The notes under the pieces are model-generated. The model saw only the letters and a program-made list of their open reading frames with translations. It was not told the origin of the DNA and ran no database searches. Of a stretch of 64,000 bases of DNA, positions 33,386 through 43,945 are shown piece by piece (the stretch's first letter is position 1; each line of letters begins with the position of its first letter). Source of the DNA: Takakia lepidozioides. Its lineage: Eukaryota; Streptophyta; Takakiopsida; Takakiales; Takakiaceae. Location of the stretch: the NCBI GenBank assembly GCA_030704615.1, contig CM060731.1, forward strand, positions 74,752,756-74,816,755, given 5' to 3'. The position numbers were made by a program, and so were the translations under genes.

Positions 33386-34037
33386 TTCTGGAGAAGCACT
33401 AGGAGCGGTGTTAGCCCAAAATGTAACAGGAAGGATAGATTCACCTGTGTACTATGCTAGCCGATTGATGAACAATGCCGAAAGAAATTATAGCACAACG
33501 GAAAGAGAAGCATTGGCAATGATCTATGCAGTGAAGAAATTCAGGCATTACCTGTTGGGCAAGAAGTTTATGTTTTATGTGGATCACCAGGCTCTGATAT
33601 ACCTGGTAAACAAACCTCTGATAAGCGGAAGAATAGCAAGATGGTTAATAATCTTGCACGAGTTTGAGTTCGAGGTTGTTTACAAGCCTGGGAGACTGCA
33701 ACTTGTGGCGGATCACTTGTCAAGGTTATCAACAGGAGAACCAGCCACGGGAGTAGATGATCAATTACCAGATGCGAGTCTATTTACAGTGGAGGTACAG
33801 GGAAGTGCAAATGACTGGTTAGATTGGCAGTGGCCAATCAGATACTACCTTGCTCATGGTCAGTGCCCACCAAGTTATGGAAAGGAGCAGAGAAAGAGAA
33901 TTGCTATCAAGGCTCTACCTTACACTATGGTAGGGAGCAGAATGTATAAGCTAGGACCAGATGGAGTGCTGAAGCGATACTTATACCACCATGAAGTTAA
34001 TAAAGTTTTGGAGGAAGTTCATAAAGGAGTGGCATGA
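33386..34037 (+). pseudogene. R1 RNase H and integrase N terminus
   Basis: RNase H domain with YYASRLMNNAERNYSTTERE and FMFYVDHQALIYLVNKPLIS, then the tether KPGRLQLVADHLSRL. No second (archaeal-type) RNase H is evident before integrase. The frame reaches the integrase zinc region (VHKGVA) and stops at TGA 34,035-34,037, where R2 has GGA. Confidence 0.75.
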
Positions 34038-35160
34038 GGTCATTTTGGAGAAGAGACTACCAGCAGGAAAATACTACATGCCGGTTACTGGTGGCCTACT
34101 TTGTTCAAAGATGTACACAAGTATTGTCAGAGTTGTGATGAATGTCAGAGGCTGGGACCTTTGCAGAGATCTGGGAAAATGTCTTTGCATCCTACAATGC
34201 CTACGGAACCATTTCAGAAATGGGGACTAGACTTTGTTGGACCAATTAACCCACCAGCCAAGAATACACAGAACAGGTACATAATTACAGCCACTGATTA
34301 TACTACGAAGTGGGTGGAAGCTAAAGCTTTGAGGGACAACACATCCAAGTCCACAACAAGGTTTCTGTATGAGAACATACTTACACGATTTGGCTGTCCC
34401 TTGGAATTTATCAGTGATCAAGGAAGTCACTTCATTAATGAGACCATTGAATTGTTGACTAAAGAGTTCATGATTGTGCATAGGAAGAGTACAACATATT
34501 ACCCACAGGGTAATGGGCAGGCAGAGGCTACCAACAAAATATTATGTACTATCTTGGCTAAGATAGTCAATGCAAACAGAACGGATTGGGATACAAAGCT
34601 GCTGACAGCTTTGTGGTCATACAGGACTTCATATAAAGTCACCATTCCAATTAGTTTATGGTATGGAAGCCTTACTTCTAGTGGAATTCCTGTTACCTAC
34701 CATGAGAACGGAATGAGGAAAGAGAATGGAATTGCAAGATTCCATTAAAGTCAGGAAACATGAATTATACCATGTGGAAGAAGTACGTGCTGATGCAGCT
34801 GATAATATGACCAGAATTCAGATGAAGAGGAAGAAACAGTTTGATGAAGGCAAGTTAAAGACTTTTAAGATGGGAGATTTGGTTCTATGGTTGCAGAAGA
34901 AGGGAAAGATTAAAGCTTCTAAGCTTAAATCACCATGGAAAGGACCTTATGTCATACAAAAGATGTATGATAACAACACTGCCATGTTACAAACCATTAA
35001 CAAAGAGATGCTGGGAAGAGTCAATGCTAATAAATTGAAGGGGTACAGTGGTATCCATGACAAACCATTGCAGCATGATTTGCATGTTGAAACGCAAAAG
35101 CAGTCACGGGCTGCGCCAGTGTTACCAACGGAGTATGGAGCACTTGTCGCTAGGCCGAGC
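34038..35160 (+). pseudogene. R1 integrase
   Basis: Zinc-binding CQSCDECQRLGPL, then the catalytic core with WGLDFVGPINPP, ATDYTTKWVEAKAL, FISDQGSHFIN and NGQAEATNKI, giving the expected Asp, Asp, Glu. A frameshift lies near 34,640. From 34,726 the C-terminal part (FKMGDLVLWLQKKGKIKASK, KGPYVIQKMYDNNTAMLQ) runs on in one frame into the 3' extension. No chromodomain was seen. Confidence 0.78.
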
Positions 35161-36399
35161 ATATATGACCAGGGCGGGCAGAACAAGCGAGACACAGCCT
35201 ATCACAGCCCATCACGACGTGACACAGCCTATCACAGCCCATCAAGGCGCGAGACTGCCTATCACAGCCTACCACAGCGTGTCACAACCTATCACAGCTT
35301 ACCACAGTGCATCACAGCCTATCACAGCTTACCACAGTGTATCACAGCCTATCATGGCATACCACAGTATGACACAGCCTATCACAGCTTAACACAGCCT
35401 ACTAGGGTTACACAATCCATAGAATCAGTGACATGTGGACACAGGATAACTTCAGTGAAATGGCCGGCGGAAGAAAGGACGGCAGCCAGTTTACAAAGGG
35501 ACACGTGGAAGTCAAGGCGCAATACACAGCTGAGAAGGAAGTGCAAGAACGGATGTCATCAAGAAAGGGGACAAGAATGGCCGTCAAAATACCTAATCAG
35601 TGCGTCAAATTGGATGAATGGCGGGCCCATTAATGAATGCAGAAAAAGGGCAACAAAACAAACGGCAAGTACAGAAAAGCAAAATTCTCGTCACATGTGT
35701 TATCCTAGTGGACAGTCCAGCAGGGAAAGTCCACTAAAGAAAATTAAATCTAAAATCCAGTCACAACGGTTACAGCCAATCGAAAGCCAGAAAAAGGATC
35801 AAGAAATTGGAGGGAATTTAAGCGCAAGAGTCGGCGTCGTTCTAAGTAATGGGCGTCTCGACGGGACAAACCATCAATGCTATAGCTTTGAAGCTATGGA
35901 GGAACTAACAGACTATACGCTCGCAATATTACTTACGCAGTGGCATAGGGACGAAAGAACAGAGCGGATCTTTTCTCTTAATCGATGCTTGCAAGCCCCG
36001 CAGGCTTACAAGAAATTACCCATAGCTTTTTGTGGCAACCATACGTTCATGCTTTGTGCCCTGCAGGCATTTCTTCAATTGTTACAGCCAAAACATTTCT
36101 GTGGGTCTAGAATGAAGAGAGTGAGAGGAATGGAGGAAATCAGGGTAAAGAGCACCACAATTATGCAGAAACAAACGATTGCTACCCCACAGGCGATACA
36201 GATACTGAAGGAGGTGAGATTGCAAGGATTGCAAAGCAAAGATTGGACATTGCACCATCGACAGTACATGTTACAATTCTTGCAGAACTTTGAGCCAAGG
36301 ACAGGAGCAACAACGGTGAAGGGAGTTGAATTAGTAATTACTCCCCTATACCTACAGCAATTGTTTCGATTGCCAGCAGGCCAGGTGCATGTGAAATGA
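35161..36399 (+). pseudogene. R1 3' extension ORF with TAYHS-type repeats, truncated
   Basis: In the same frame as the integrase C terminus (open 34,726-36,399). A CACAGC-rich tract at 35,190-35,400 codes for repeats of the type TAYHSLPQ. It is followed by EAMEELTDYTLAILLTQWHR, FCGNHTFMLCALQAFLQLLQ and LHHRQYMLQFLQNFEPRTGA. R2 has the same region followed by about 1,000 more codons. Here the homology ends at QVHV (about 36,395), where it abuts a partial LTR. No domain is recognised. It occupies the place where Tat and Athila elements carry extra or env-like ORFs. Confidence 0.6.
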
Positions 36400-36419
36400 A
36401 GCGGAGAGCGCATCTTTGA

Positions 36420-36852
36420 GCAGAAAGAGGGAGAGCACAAAGAAGGAGGAGAACGATTTGTTGAAGCTTGATGAATGCAAGCAGTAGAGTTGTAATGTAG
36501 AGCAGATTAGAGACTCCATGGCTTCGGCCTGATATTTGATAGATATTAATCTGATACATACTTCATACTCACACTGTGTAGAGAGATCTGAGTGAAGCTG
36601 TGGAATGAATGGATGAGTTGATGGAATCCGATAGATTGCTGAAGCAAACTGATACTTAAATACCAACAGTAAGGTAACTAGCTAGCATGAATGCGGGAAG
36701 GAAAACAAATAGGAAACAACCCCATGATACACTAGCTGTAGGTCATGATTGATTGTTCTGATCGGGCTGAGTGCTTAGAGATTTCCAACTCTTCTATCTT
36801 GGAGTTCCCGCCTCGGATAGCGAAGGGATGGGTGAATAAAAGCCGCGCGACA
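36420..36852 (+). repeat. Partial LTR (R3), 5' part missing
   Basis: Matches the last ~430 bp of the R1 LTR (CCATGGCTTCGGCCTGAT, CACACTGTGTAGAGAGA, GAAGGGATGGGTGAATAAAA) and ends GCCGCGCGACA. It abuts the R1 3' ORF directly, so about 600 bp of LTR and about 3 kb of R1 are missing at the junction. It is followed by a primer-site copy at 36,853, so it behaves as a 5' LTR of another element. Confidence 0.75.
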
Positions 36853-37224
36853 TTTGGCGACCATACTGGGGAACTCGATCATGAACAACCAGATGTGACA
36901 GGCATCTGGTGGGATCATGCTGGTTGGAGAATTAAAGAATTTGATGTGAATCAAATTCCTTGTGAAACTGAGAAGGAAAGATTGTCTAAACGATTCTTTC
37001 AGAGGTTCTTGGAATTGCCAGACGGTTGTAAGGAAAACATTCTTAAGAGAGTGCATGATGCTGACCCTGAATGGGGTCTAGAGAAAGGAGTGATAAAGAT
37101 TTATCAGGTGGCCTGTAGAGAAAGAGCACGTTGGTTACCAACACTGGTTTATGTGATAGCATTGCTATCCATTAAGCGAGTAGAGTTTGAAGGCTGGGAG
37201 GAAAGAAAGGTGAATGTTTATACT
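36853..37224 (+). pseudogene. R3 leader ORF, cut by R2 insertion
   Basis: After the primer site TTTGGCGACCATACTGGGGA the frame reads QPDVTGIWWDHAGWRIKEFD, ERLSKRFFQRFLELPDGCKE, IKIYQVACRERARWLPTLVY and VEFEGWEERKVNVYT. The frame is open from 36,745, through the end of the LTR and the primer site. It is interrupted at 37,225 by the inverted LTR of R2. ATACT (37,220-37,224) is the candidate target duplication. Confidence 0.7.
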
Positions 37225-38247
37225 TGTCGCGCGGCTTTTACTCACCCATCCCTTCGCTATCCGAGGCGGAAACTCCAAGATAGAAGAGTTGGAAATCTCT
37301 AAGTACTCAGCCCGCGCAGAACAATCAGTCATGACCTACAGCTAGTGTATCATGGGGGTGTTTCCTATTTGTTTCCCTTTTCGCATTCATCTTAGCTACC
37401 TTACCATTGATAATTAAGTATCAGTTTGCTTCATCAATCTATCGGTTTCCTTCACTCATCCATTCAATCCACAGCTTCTCTCAGATCTCTCTACACAGTG
37501 TGATTGTATCGTATAAGTATCAGATTATGATTTATCAGGTATCAGGCCGAAGCCATTATGTCTCTAATCTGCTCTCCAATATCACTACAGTTTTGCATAT
37601 AACAAGCATCTACTAATCCTCTTTTCTCCTTCATCGTGCTCTCTATCTCTTGCCTCCGATCTCCGCTCCAGCCTGACTCAGAAGTCCTCCTCCGAATAAT
37701 GATGATCCCCCTTTCATTCCCCGTTTCTCCCTTTATCCTCCTATCCGCGGTTCTAACCGTTTCCCTCTCTAACCGTCGTCTGTGAACTAACATGTTCCCT
37801 TCGCAGGTGTTGTTCCCCACAGTCGTTCCCTGTCCTACTCTTCGTTCCCTATGATCGTGACCGCTGTGTCAAGCTGTGACTGGCTGTGTGAAACTGTGAC
37901 GGGCTGTGACTGGCTGTGTGACTGTGTTTGGCTGTGTCGGGCTGTGACTGGCTGTGTCGGCTGTGACGGGCTGTGATTGGCTGTGTGGGCTGTGACGACT
38001 GTGACGGGCTGTGTGTGGCTATGACGACTGTGACGGGCTGTGTTGGCTGTGTTGGCTGTGTCGGCTGTGACTGCTGTGACGACTGTGACGGGCTGTGTTG
38101 GCTGTGTCAACTGTGACGACTGTGTAACCCCCCTCTACAGTGCGCTGCTGTCACCCCTAAGGCTCCTGTTGGTCTCAGTCTATGCAAAAATTAAGGGTAC
38201 CCTACAGATCCCGTATAAGTGTCTAAGTCCCCTACAGTCCTCTAACA
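37225..38247 (-). repeat. 3' LTR of R2
   Basis: 1,023 bp. On the minus strand it begins TGTTAGAGGACTGTAGGGG and ends GCCGCGCGACA. A CACAGC/GTCACAGC simple-repeat tract (GCTGTGAC on the plus strand) fills 37,860-38,120. Over the ~800 bp that can be compared, it is almost identical to the 5' LTR at 49,399-50,030, differing mainly by small indels. Confidence 0.85.
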
Positions 38248-38272
38248 TTACCCCTTCCCCCCTCAAAAAGCC
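38248..38272 (-). other. Polypurine tract of R2
   Basis: Directly beside the 3' LTR the minus strand reads TTTTTGAGGGGGGAAGGGG then TAA, the purine-rich primer for plus-strand DNA synthesis in LTR elements. Confidence 0.75.
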
Positions 38273-38285
38273 GTGTCCTCACGGT

Positions 38286-40526
38286 TTACTGTTTCCGAGT
38301 AGCAAACCTTTGTGAGTGAGCACCCTGTTGACGTTGAGAGTTTCGTGGCGGACTGTGTGTACGAGCCCGAGGTCTGTCTCTGGTTGACGGAGATGGTTGA
38401 TCACTACCTGGATAAGTGAGGCCTTCTGGAGGCTGATATCGAGGTAATCTTTCCGGCATAGGAGATCCCCTTTGTTTCTTCTCTTCCATCTGAATTGCAT
38501 AGTCTTCTCCCATGTCAAAAGAATTATGTGAAGAAACAGTTGTATCAGAATCCTCATCGCCTCTCAGGTGTTTTAATTTTCGAACTTTTTGTGGAATCAT
38601 CTGGGGCATACAATGTTGTCCTACCATGTCTGGAAGTTTGTATTTTACAACTTGGTGTAACCGCTGAACAGCAAAATTGGTGTAGGCACTGAGCTCCTTG
38701 TCTGTCCAGATGAGTGGGGTACCAATTACTGGTGCAGCGTGCAAGTACTTCCATGCCACATGTCCCTTATAGAAAATGTCATCAAGTCCGAATTTCTGTG
38801 TTGACAATTTGTTGCAGGCTGCTTGAAACCATGAACGTATTTGAGAATCCTTTTGCATCATAACTTTTGTGTCATATAGGTACATATGAGGTGGAACCGA
38901 AGGTAATACCCAATGATCTCCACTGGAATAGCTTTGAAAGCGTGTTTGCATCTTTTGTTGCTCAATGTGGTAACGTACCAGAAAACAAGCAGTGTAGTAT
39001 AATCCGCACCCCATGACAATACTTGCTACCTCCTTTGTCTTGGTATAAATAAGTCCGTGTACAACCTGGAAAGCAATCAATTCCCTCAACATGGTACCTG
39101 CCTCGTGCCAGTATTGTGCAAAGTGATGATCCTCAATATGTCGATTGTTCGGAAGAACTTTGGTCCTAGTTGCCACTGGCAGCCATATACGCATGATTTG
39201 GTAGTAATGTGCGAATGACTGCGGAGGACTAAATTCTTTCCATGCCAAATCCAACATGATGGGAATTTGGTTGAAGGGCATAATCATAGCCCTACTGTAT
39301 TCCCTGGCAGCTGGAGTTTTAGGTGGGTTAAAAGCGGCATTGCCCCATACCTCCGGCTGTGGTGGCTGTGGTGTGGTTGTAGTAACCACAGGTTCAGCTA
39401 CTGGTACACTGACCTGTTGTGGTGGTGGTGGTACTGGCTCCTGTATCATTGGCATCTCCTGCACCTCCTGTGAAGACTGAAAAGCCAGAGTTCTGGCTTG
39501 CAAATAAGAAGCCATTAGCTGTTCCTGAGGGATATAGACTCTTTGGTCGATGTTTGAAGTGAGGTCTTCCACTTGAGTCTGGAGTCCGTCTACATCCTCT
39601 TGTAACTCTGCTATCCTACTATAGACATTGTCTATAGTAGTTGTGGCAATGTTCTGCACCTGCAGTCTGAGCTCATTCATCTCGCTTTGGGTGAGCTTAC
39701 GTGGGCTTTTGCCTTCTACTGGCCCTTGTGCTAACCAGACCTGCATAAGGCTGTTATCCACCAAGCTGCTTGTGGTTCCCCTGAGAGTTTGCTCCTCTCT
39801 TAGCTTGTACAATTCCAACTGCTGTTGTAAAGCCTCCATGCGCTTCGCCTGTGGCTCAACCAATTGCGCATAGGCAGCAAGTAGATTATTGGCTTCCTTC
39901 GAAGCCTTGTTACTGACCGCGATTTCATTTCTATTGGCCACGATGGTTTGTTGCAACTCCACGATGTGTTTCTCTTGATCAGCTTCCCTCTGCCTGTATT
40001 GCTTGAAAGTATCTTCATGGCGACAGATTGTATTCTTCATATCGACAATGAGCTTCAATTGCTCAACATTCTCTTCTTCTGCCTTCGTACATTTTTCCGC
40101 TTGACTGTTTATTTCTTTTGTTGATTGGTCAAGCATAGTTGTAAATGTAGCACATTGTATCGTCATCCTGTTATGCACTGTCTGCAACTCCGTATGTAGT
40201 GCATTCAGTTCTTGCAACTTGCTTTCATGCTGCACCTGCATTTGGTATAGCTGTTGCTTATGTGCTTCGTGCAACTGGTCTTGCGCGAGGCCTGCCTCAA
40301 TCAATTGTTGCTTGGCCAACTGCAAAGCCATTTCTGTATTGCCCAAGTCCTGCTTCATCTTGAGAGTGACCTCTTCATCGACCTTGTTTGCACACTCAGT
40401 GGCAAGTCGAGCCTCAAACTCCTTCCTGAGTTCCTCTTTCAAGGCTGTCAATTGGGTAATTGGAACATGGGATTTGACATAAGTCCCCAACAAATTAAGT
40501 GTCGTGCCTATGGAACTCATCAGCAT
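38286..40526 (-). CDS. R2 3' extra ORF, C-terminal 746 codons, unknown
   Basis: Open frame of 746 codons ending 39 bp before the 3' LTR. Residues ~1-320 are coiled coil (KEELRKEFEARLATECANK, QQQLELYKLREEQTLRG). A Pro-rich linker follows at ~375-400 (MIQEPVPPPPQQVSVPVAEP). A folded-looking domain spans ~405-640 (MIMPFNQIPIMLDLAWKEFS, HHFAQYWHEAGTMLRELIAF), with a moderately hydrophobic stretch VASIVMGCGLYYTACFLV. The tail is basic and Ser/Pro/Arg-rich. There is no signal peptide or clear membrane anchor, so an envelope role is not supported. I know no matching family. It is in frame with the upstream 41,588-40,557 segment, separated by a single TAG. Confidence 0.7.
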   Translation of the reverse strand: MLMSSIGTTLNLLGTYVKSHVPITQLTALKEELRKEFEARLATECANKVDEEVTLKMKQDLGNTEMALQLAKQQLIEAGLAQDQLHEAHKQQLYQMQVQHESKLQELNALHTELQTVHNRMTIQCATFTTMLDQSTKEINSQAEKCTKAEEENVEQLKLIVDMKNTICRHEDTFKQYRQREADQEKHIVELQQTIVANRNEIAVSNKASKEANNLLAAYAQLVEPQAKRMEALQQQLELYKLREEQTLRGTTSSLVDNSLMQVWLAQGPVEGKSPRKLTQSEMNELRLQVQNIATTTIDNVYSRIAELQEDVDGLQTQVEDLTSNIDQRVYIPQEQLMASYLQARTLAFQSSQEVQEMPMIQEPVPPPPQQVSVPVAEPVVTTTTPQPPQPEVWGNAAFNPPKTPAAREYSRAMIMPFNQIPIMLDLAWKEFSPPQSFAHYYQIMRIWLPVATRTKVLPNNRHIEDHHFAQYWHEAGTMLRELIAFQVVHGLIYTKTKEVASIVMGCGLYYTACFLVRYHIEQQKMQTRFQSYSSGDHWVLPSVPPHMYLYDTKVMMQKDSQIRSWFQAACNKLSTQKFGLDDIFYKGHVAWKYLHAAPVIGTPLIWTDKELSAYTNFAVQRLHQVVKYKLPDMVGQHCMPQMIPQKVRKLKHLRGDEDSDTTVSSHNSFDMGEDYAIQMEEKKQRGSPMPERLPRYQPPEGLTYPGSDQPSPSTRDRPRARTHSPPRNSQRQQGAHSQRFATRKQ

Positions 40527-40556
40527 TGCCTGCTGAGGGTCATCATGGTGAGGTTG

Positions 40557-41588
40557 CTACTGTTCCTCCCGATCTTCAACAGTATGATGTCTCACTAACC
40601 ATTCAGGCCATTGTCCCACCGGATTTTCTTCCTGAACTACTTCATCTATGACTGGTGTTACAGTGTCATGACCTTCCGCCTGTGGTATCTCCAACACAGG
40701 TGTGTGCATTATATGCACCTCAGGATTTCCCTTGGGCAACTGTTGCACCTCTGGGATTTCTGTCTCCTTGACCAGACCAGAATATTCATAGAGAAGGTCC
40801 CCTTTCTCTATTTCTGCCACTATCTGTTCTGTAGTTGGAATATCTATCCCTTCACTTTCCAAATCAATTATTTCGGGTTGAGCTGCATGGATAACTTGTG
40901 ACCTTGTGACAAGTCGTTCAAGTGGCTGTGTTGGCTGTGATGCAGAAGTAACTTCCTCCTCCCTCTCTGAAGGTCCTGCTTCCAGTAATAACATTCTTTT
41001 GTGCTGTTGTGCCCCTTCCTGGTCATGAGCTTGGGAAACATTATCATGCGGAATCCGTGAAGCCAGTGGATCCGCCACTACAGTCTTTCCCCTTCTCTGC
41101 CTCTTAGTCTCGGGTTGTGCTGCCAGTCCACCCTCACTGTGTGAAGAGCCTTGCTCTTCCATTGCAGTTGTTTCTGGCTCAAACACTCCCATTTCCTTCC
41201 TTTCTTGTGCATTAAGTATGCCAGAATTAAGGATTATTTGAGCAATGATTGGGCCAGACACTATGATAGGAGACTTTGCGGTAGTACCTTGTAATCTTTT
41301 CATCTCCTCTACGAGTGCGTTGTACATTATGTCCGCCCATTGTACCTCTTGTCCCTTCAGGCCTTTGAGTATTTCCTCTGTGAAGGATCTGCTCAAATAT
41401 TGTTGGTTCTGTTTCAGGGCAAACAGAACGTTCAATACCTGGCCTATCTCTTTTAACCCTGGGTACACAGCTTTGGTACAAGCATAACCCTGAGTTTTAA
41501 AGAAACTCCCTTCTTGGAATAAGTCCCATATTTGCAGTCTTGCCCTGTGTTCCCCCACATGCACCTGACCTGCTGGCAATCGAAACAA
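40557..41588 (-). CDS. R2 3' extra ORF, middle segment, unknown
   Basis: 343 codons, from MFRLPAGQVHVGEHRARLQI to EDREEQ and a TAG at 40,557-40,559. It includes EIGQVLNVLFALKQNQQYLS and EEILKGLKGQEVQWADIMYN, then a low-complexity acidic/Gln-rich region (QPETKRQRRGKTVVADPLAS). Ten codons later the same frame continues as the 746-codon ORF. The upstream limit reflects a one-base deletion relative to R1 near 41,605, so the true protein extends further N-terminally. No known domain. Confidence 0.6.
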   Translation of the reverse strand: MFRLPAGQVHVGEHRARLQIWDLFQEGSFFKTQGYACTKAVYPGLKEIGQVLNVLFALKQNQQYLSRSFTEEILKGLKGQEVQWADIMYNALVEEMKRLQGTTAKSPIIVSGPIIAQIILNSGILNAQERKEMGVFEPETTAMEEQGSSHSEGGLAAQPETKRQRRGKTVVADPLASRIPHDNVSQAHDQEGAQQHKRMLLLEAGPSEREEEVTSASQPTQPLERLVTRSQVIHAAQPEIIDLESEGIDIPTTEQIVAEIEKGDLLYEYSGLVKETEIPEVQQLPKGNPEVHIMHTPVLEIPQAEGHDTVTPVIDEVVQEENPVGQWPEWLVRHHTVEDREEQ

Positions 41589-42465
41589 TTGCTGGAGGTA
41601 TAGGGGTAATCATTAATTCAACTCCCTTCACCGTTGTTGTTCCTGTCCTTGGCTCAAAGTTCTGCAAAAATTGTAACATGTACTGTCTATGGTGTAGTGT
41701 CCAATCTAGGCTTTGCAATCCTTCCAATCTCAGCTCCTCCAATATCTTTATCGCCTATGGGGTAGCCATCGTTTGTTTCTGCAGAATTGTGGTGCTCTTC
41801 ACCCTGATTTCCTCCATTCCTCTCACTCTCTTCATCTTAGACTCACAGAATGCTTTGGCTGTAACAACTGCAGGAATGCCTGTAGTGCACCAAAGCATAA
41901 ACGTATGGTTGCCGCAGAAAGCTATGGGTAATCTCTTGTAAGCCTGCGGGGCTTGCAAGCATTGCTCAAGAGAAAAGCTCTGCTCTGTCGTTTCGTGTCT
42001 ATGCCACTGCGTAAGTAATATTGCGAGCGTATAGTCTGTTAGTTCCTCCATAGTTTCCAAGTTATAGCATTTATGGCCTGTCCTGTCGAGACGCCCGTTA
42101 CTCAGAACGACGCCGCCTCTTGCGCTCAATTTCCCTCCATTTTCTTGATCATTTCTCTGGTTTTCTATTGGCTGTATCTGCTGTGACTGGATTTTAACTT
42201 TTATCTTCTTTAGTGGACTTTCCCTGTTGGATAGTCCACTAGGATCACACATGCGACATGAATTCGGCTTTTCTGTACTTGCCGTTCGTTCCGTTTCCCT
42301 TTTTCCGTATTCATTAATGGGCCCGCCTTTCATCCCATTTGATGGCCGTTCTTGTCCTCTTTCTTTTTGACACCTGTCCTTGCACTTCATTCTCTGCTGT
42401 GTGTCGCACCCTGACCTCCACGTGTCTATTTTTAAATAATTTCCGTTTCTTCTTCCTTCAGCCAT
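41497..42465 (-). CDS. R2 3' extra ORF, N-terminal segment, interrupted
   Basis: 236 codons (42,465-41,755) ending TMATP then TAG, with the same frame continuing to 41,497 (LQSLDWTLHHRQYMLQFLQN). R1 has CAG at the TAG position (IATPQAIQIL), so the stop is a C-to-T change at a CAG codon. Content matches the R1 extension: TMEELTDYTLAILLTQWHRH, FCGNHTFMLWCTTGIPAVVT. It follows the CACAGC-rich tract that separates it from integrase. Confidence 0.6.
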
Positions 42466-42519
42466 TTTCCTGAAGTTTTTATGTGTCCACTTGTCACTGA
42501 TTCTATGGATCGTGTAACT

Positions 42520-42745
42520 TTAGTAGGCTGTGTTGAGCTGTGACAGGCTGTGTCATACTGTGTTTTGCTGTGATAGGCTGTGATGCCCTGTGGTAAGTGT
42601 GATAGGCGTGAGGCGCTGTTGTTATTCTGTGATAGGCTGTTGCGCGCTGTGTTAGGCTGTGATAGGCTGTGAACGTTGTGGTATGGCTGTGATAGGCTGT
42701 GTCACGCGTGATGGGCTGTGATAGGCTGTGCACGTTTGTTTGGCC
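42520..42745 (-). repeat. CACAGC-rich repeat between R2 integrase and 3' ORF
   Basis: Plus strand GCTGTGATAGGCTGTG-type repeats. This is the counterpart of the R1 tract at 35,190-35,400, where it is translated in frame. Here frames are broken. The same hexamer dominates the LTR tracts at 27.1, 37.9 and 50.1 kb. Confidence 0.75.
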
Positions 42746-43945
42746 CACCCTGGTCATATATGCTGGGCCTAGCGACAAGTGTTCCATACTCCGTTCGTAA
42801 CACTGGTGCAGCGTGACTGTCTTCTCTTCTCTTTCTTTCATGCAAATCATGCTGCAGGGGTTTGTCATGGATACCACTGTACCCCTTCAACTTATTTGCA
42901 TTGACTCTTCCCAGCATTTCTTTGTTAATGGTTTGTAACATGGCGGTGTTGTTATCATACATCTTTTGTATGACATAAGGTCCTTTCCACGGTGATTTAG
43001 CTTAGAAGCTTGAATCTTTCCTTTCTTCTGCAACCATAGAACCAAATCCCCCGTCTTAAAAGTCTTTAACTTGCCTTCATCAAACTGTTCCTTTCGCTTC
43101 ATCTGAATTCTGGTCATATTATCAGCTGCATCAGCACGTACTTCTTCCACATGGTATAATTCATGTTTCCTGACCTTGATGGAGTCTTGCAATTCCATTC
43201 TTTTTCCCCACTCCGTTCTCATGGTAGGTAACAGGAATTCCACTGGAAGTAAGGCTTCCATACCATAAACTAATTGGAATGGTGTATACTTAGTGGTGAC
43301 TTTATATGAAGTCCTGTATGACCACAAAGCTGTCAGCAGCTTTGTATCCCAATCCGTTCTGTTTGCATTGACTATCTTAGCCAAGATAGTACATAGTATT
43401 TTGTTGGTAGCCTGCCTGCCCATTACCCTGTGGGTAATATGTTGTACTCTTTCTATGCACAATCATAAACTCTTTAGTCAACAACTCAATGGTCTCATTC
43501 ATGAAGTGACTTCCTTGATCGATCTGATAAATTCTAAGGGACATCCAAATCGTGTAAGTATGTTCTCGTACAGGAACCTTGCTGTGGACTTGGCTGTGTT
43601 GTCCCTCAAAGCTTTAGCTTCCACCCACTTTGTAGTATAATCAGTGGCTGTAATTATGTACCTGTTTCGTGTATTCTTGGATGGTGGATTAATTGGTCCA
43701 ACAAAGTCTAGTCCCCATTTCTGAAATGGTTCCGTAGGCATTGTAGGATGCAAGGCCATTCTTCCAGATCTCTGCAAAGGTCCTAGCCTCTGACATTCAT
43801 CACACTTCTGACAATACTCATGTACATCTTTGAACAAAGTAGGCCACCAGTATCCTGCGAGTAGTATCTTTCTACTGGTAGTCTCTTCTCCAAAATGACC
43901 TCCAGCCACTCCTTTATGAACTTCCTCCAAGACTTTATTTACTTC
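42746..43945 (-). pseudogene. R2 integrase
   Basis: HHCC zinc region (VHKGVAGGHFGEETTSR, YCQKCDECQRLGPLQ), then WGLDFVGPINPPSKNT and ATDYTTKWVEAKALRD. At about 43,500 a frame change destroys the segment that holds the second Asp, which R1 retains. The rest follows as NGKRMELQDSIKVRKHELYH-like text (WGKRMELQDS) and FKTGDLVLWLQKKGKIQASK in the frame ending at 42,887, then another frame change. Apart from these indels the domain is complete. Confidence 0.78.

Noticed and set aside
37835-38315. Thr/Gln/His-rich and Val/Thr-rich ORFs in the LTR
   Set aside because: Direct translation of the CACAGC simple repeat within the LTR.
38286-40526. Envelope-like protein in R2
   Set aside because: No signal peptide, no clear transmembrane anchor and no cleavage site. 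One moderately hydrophobic stretch of 18 residues is not enough, and coiled coil alone is not evidence.
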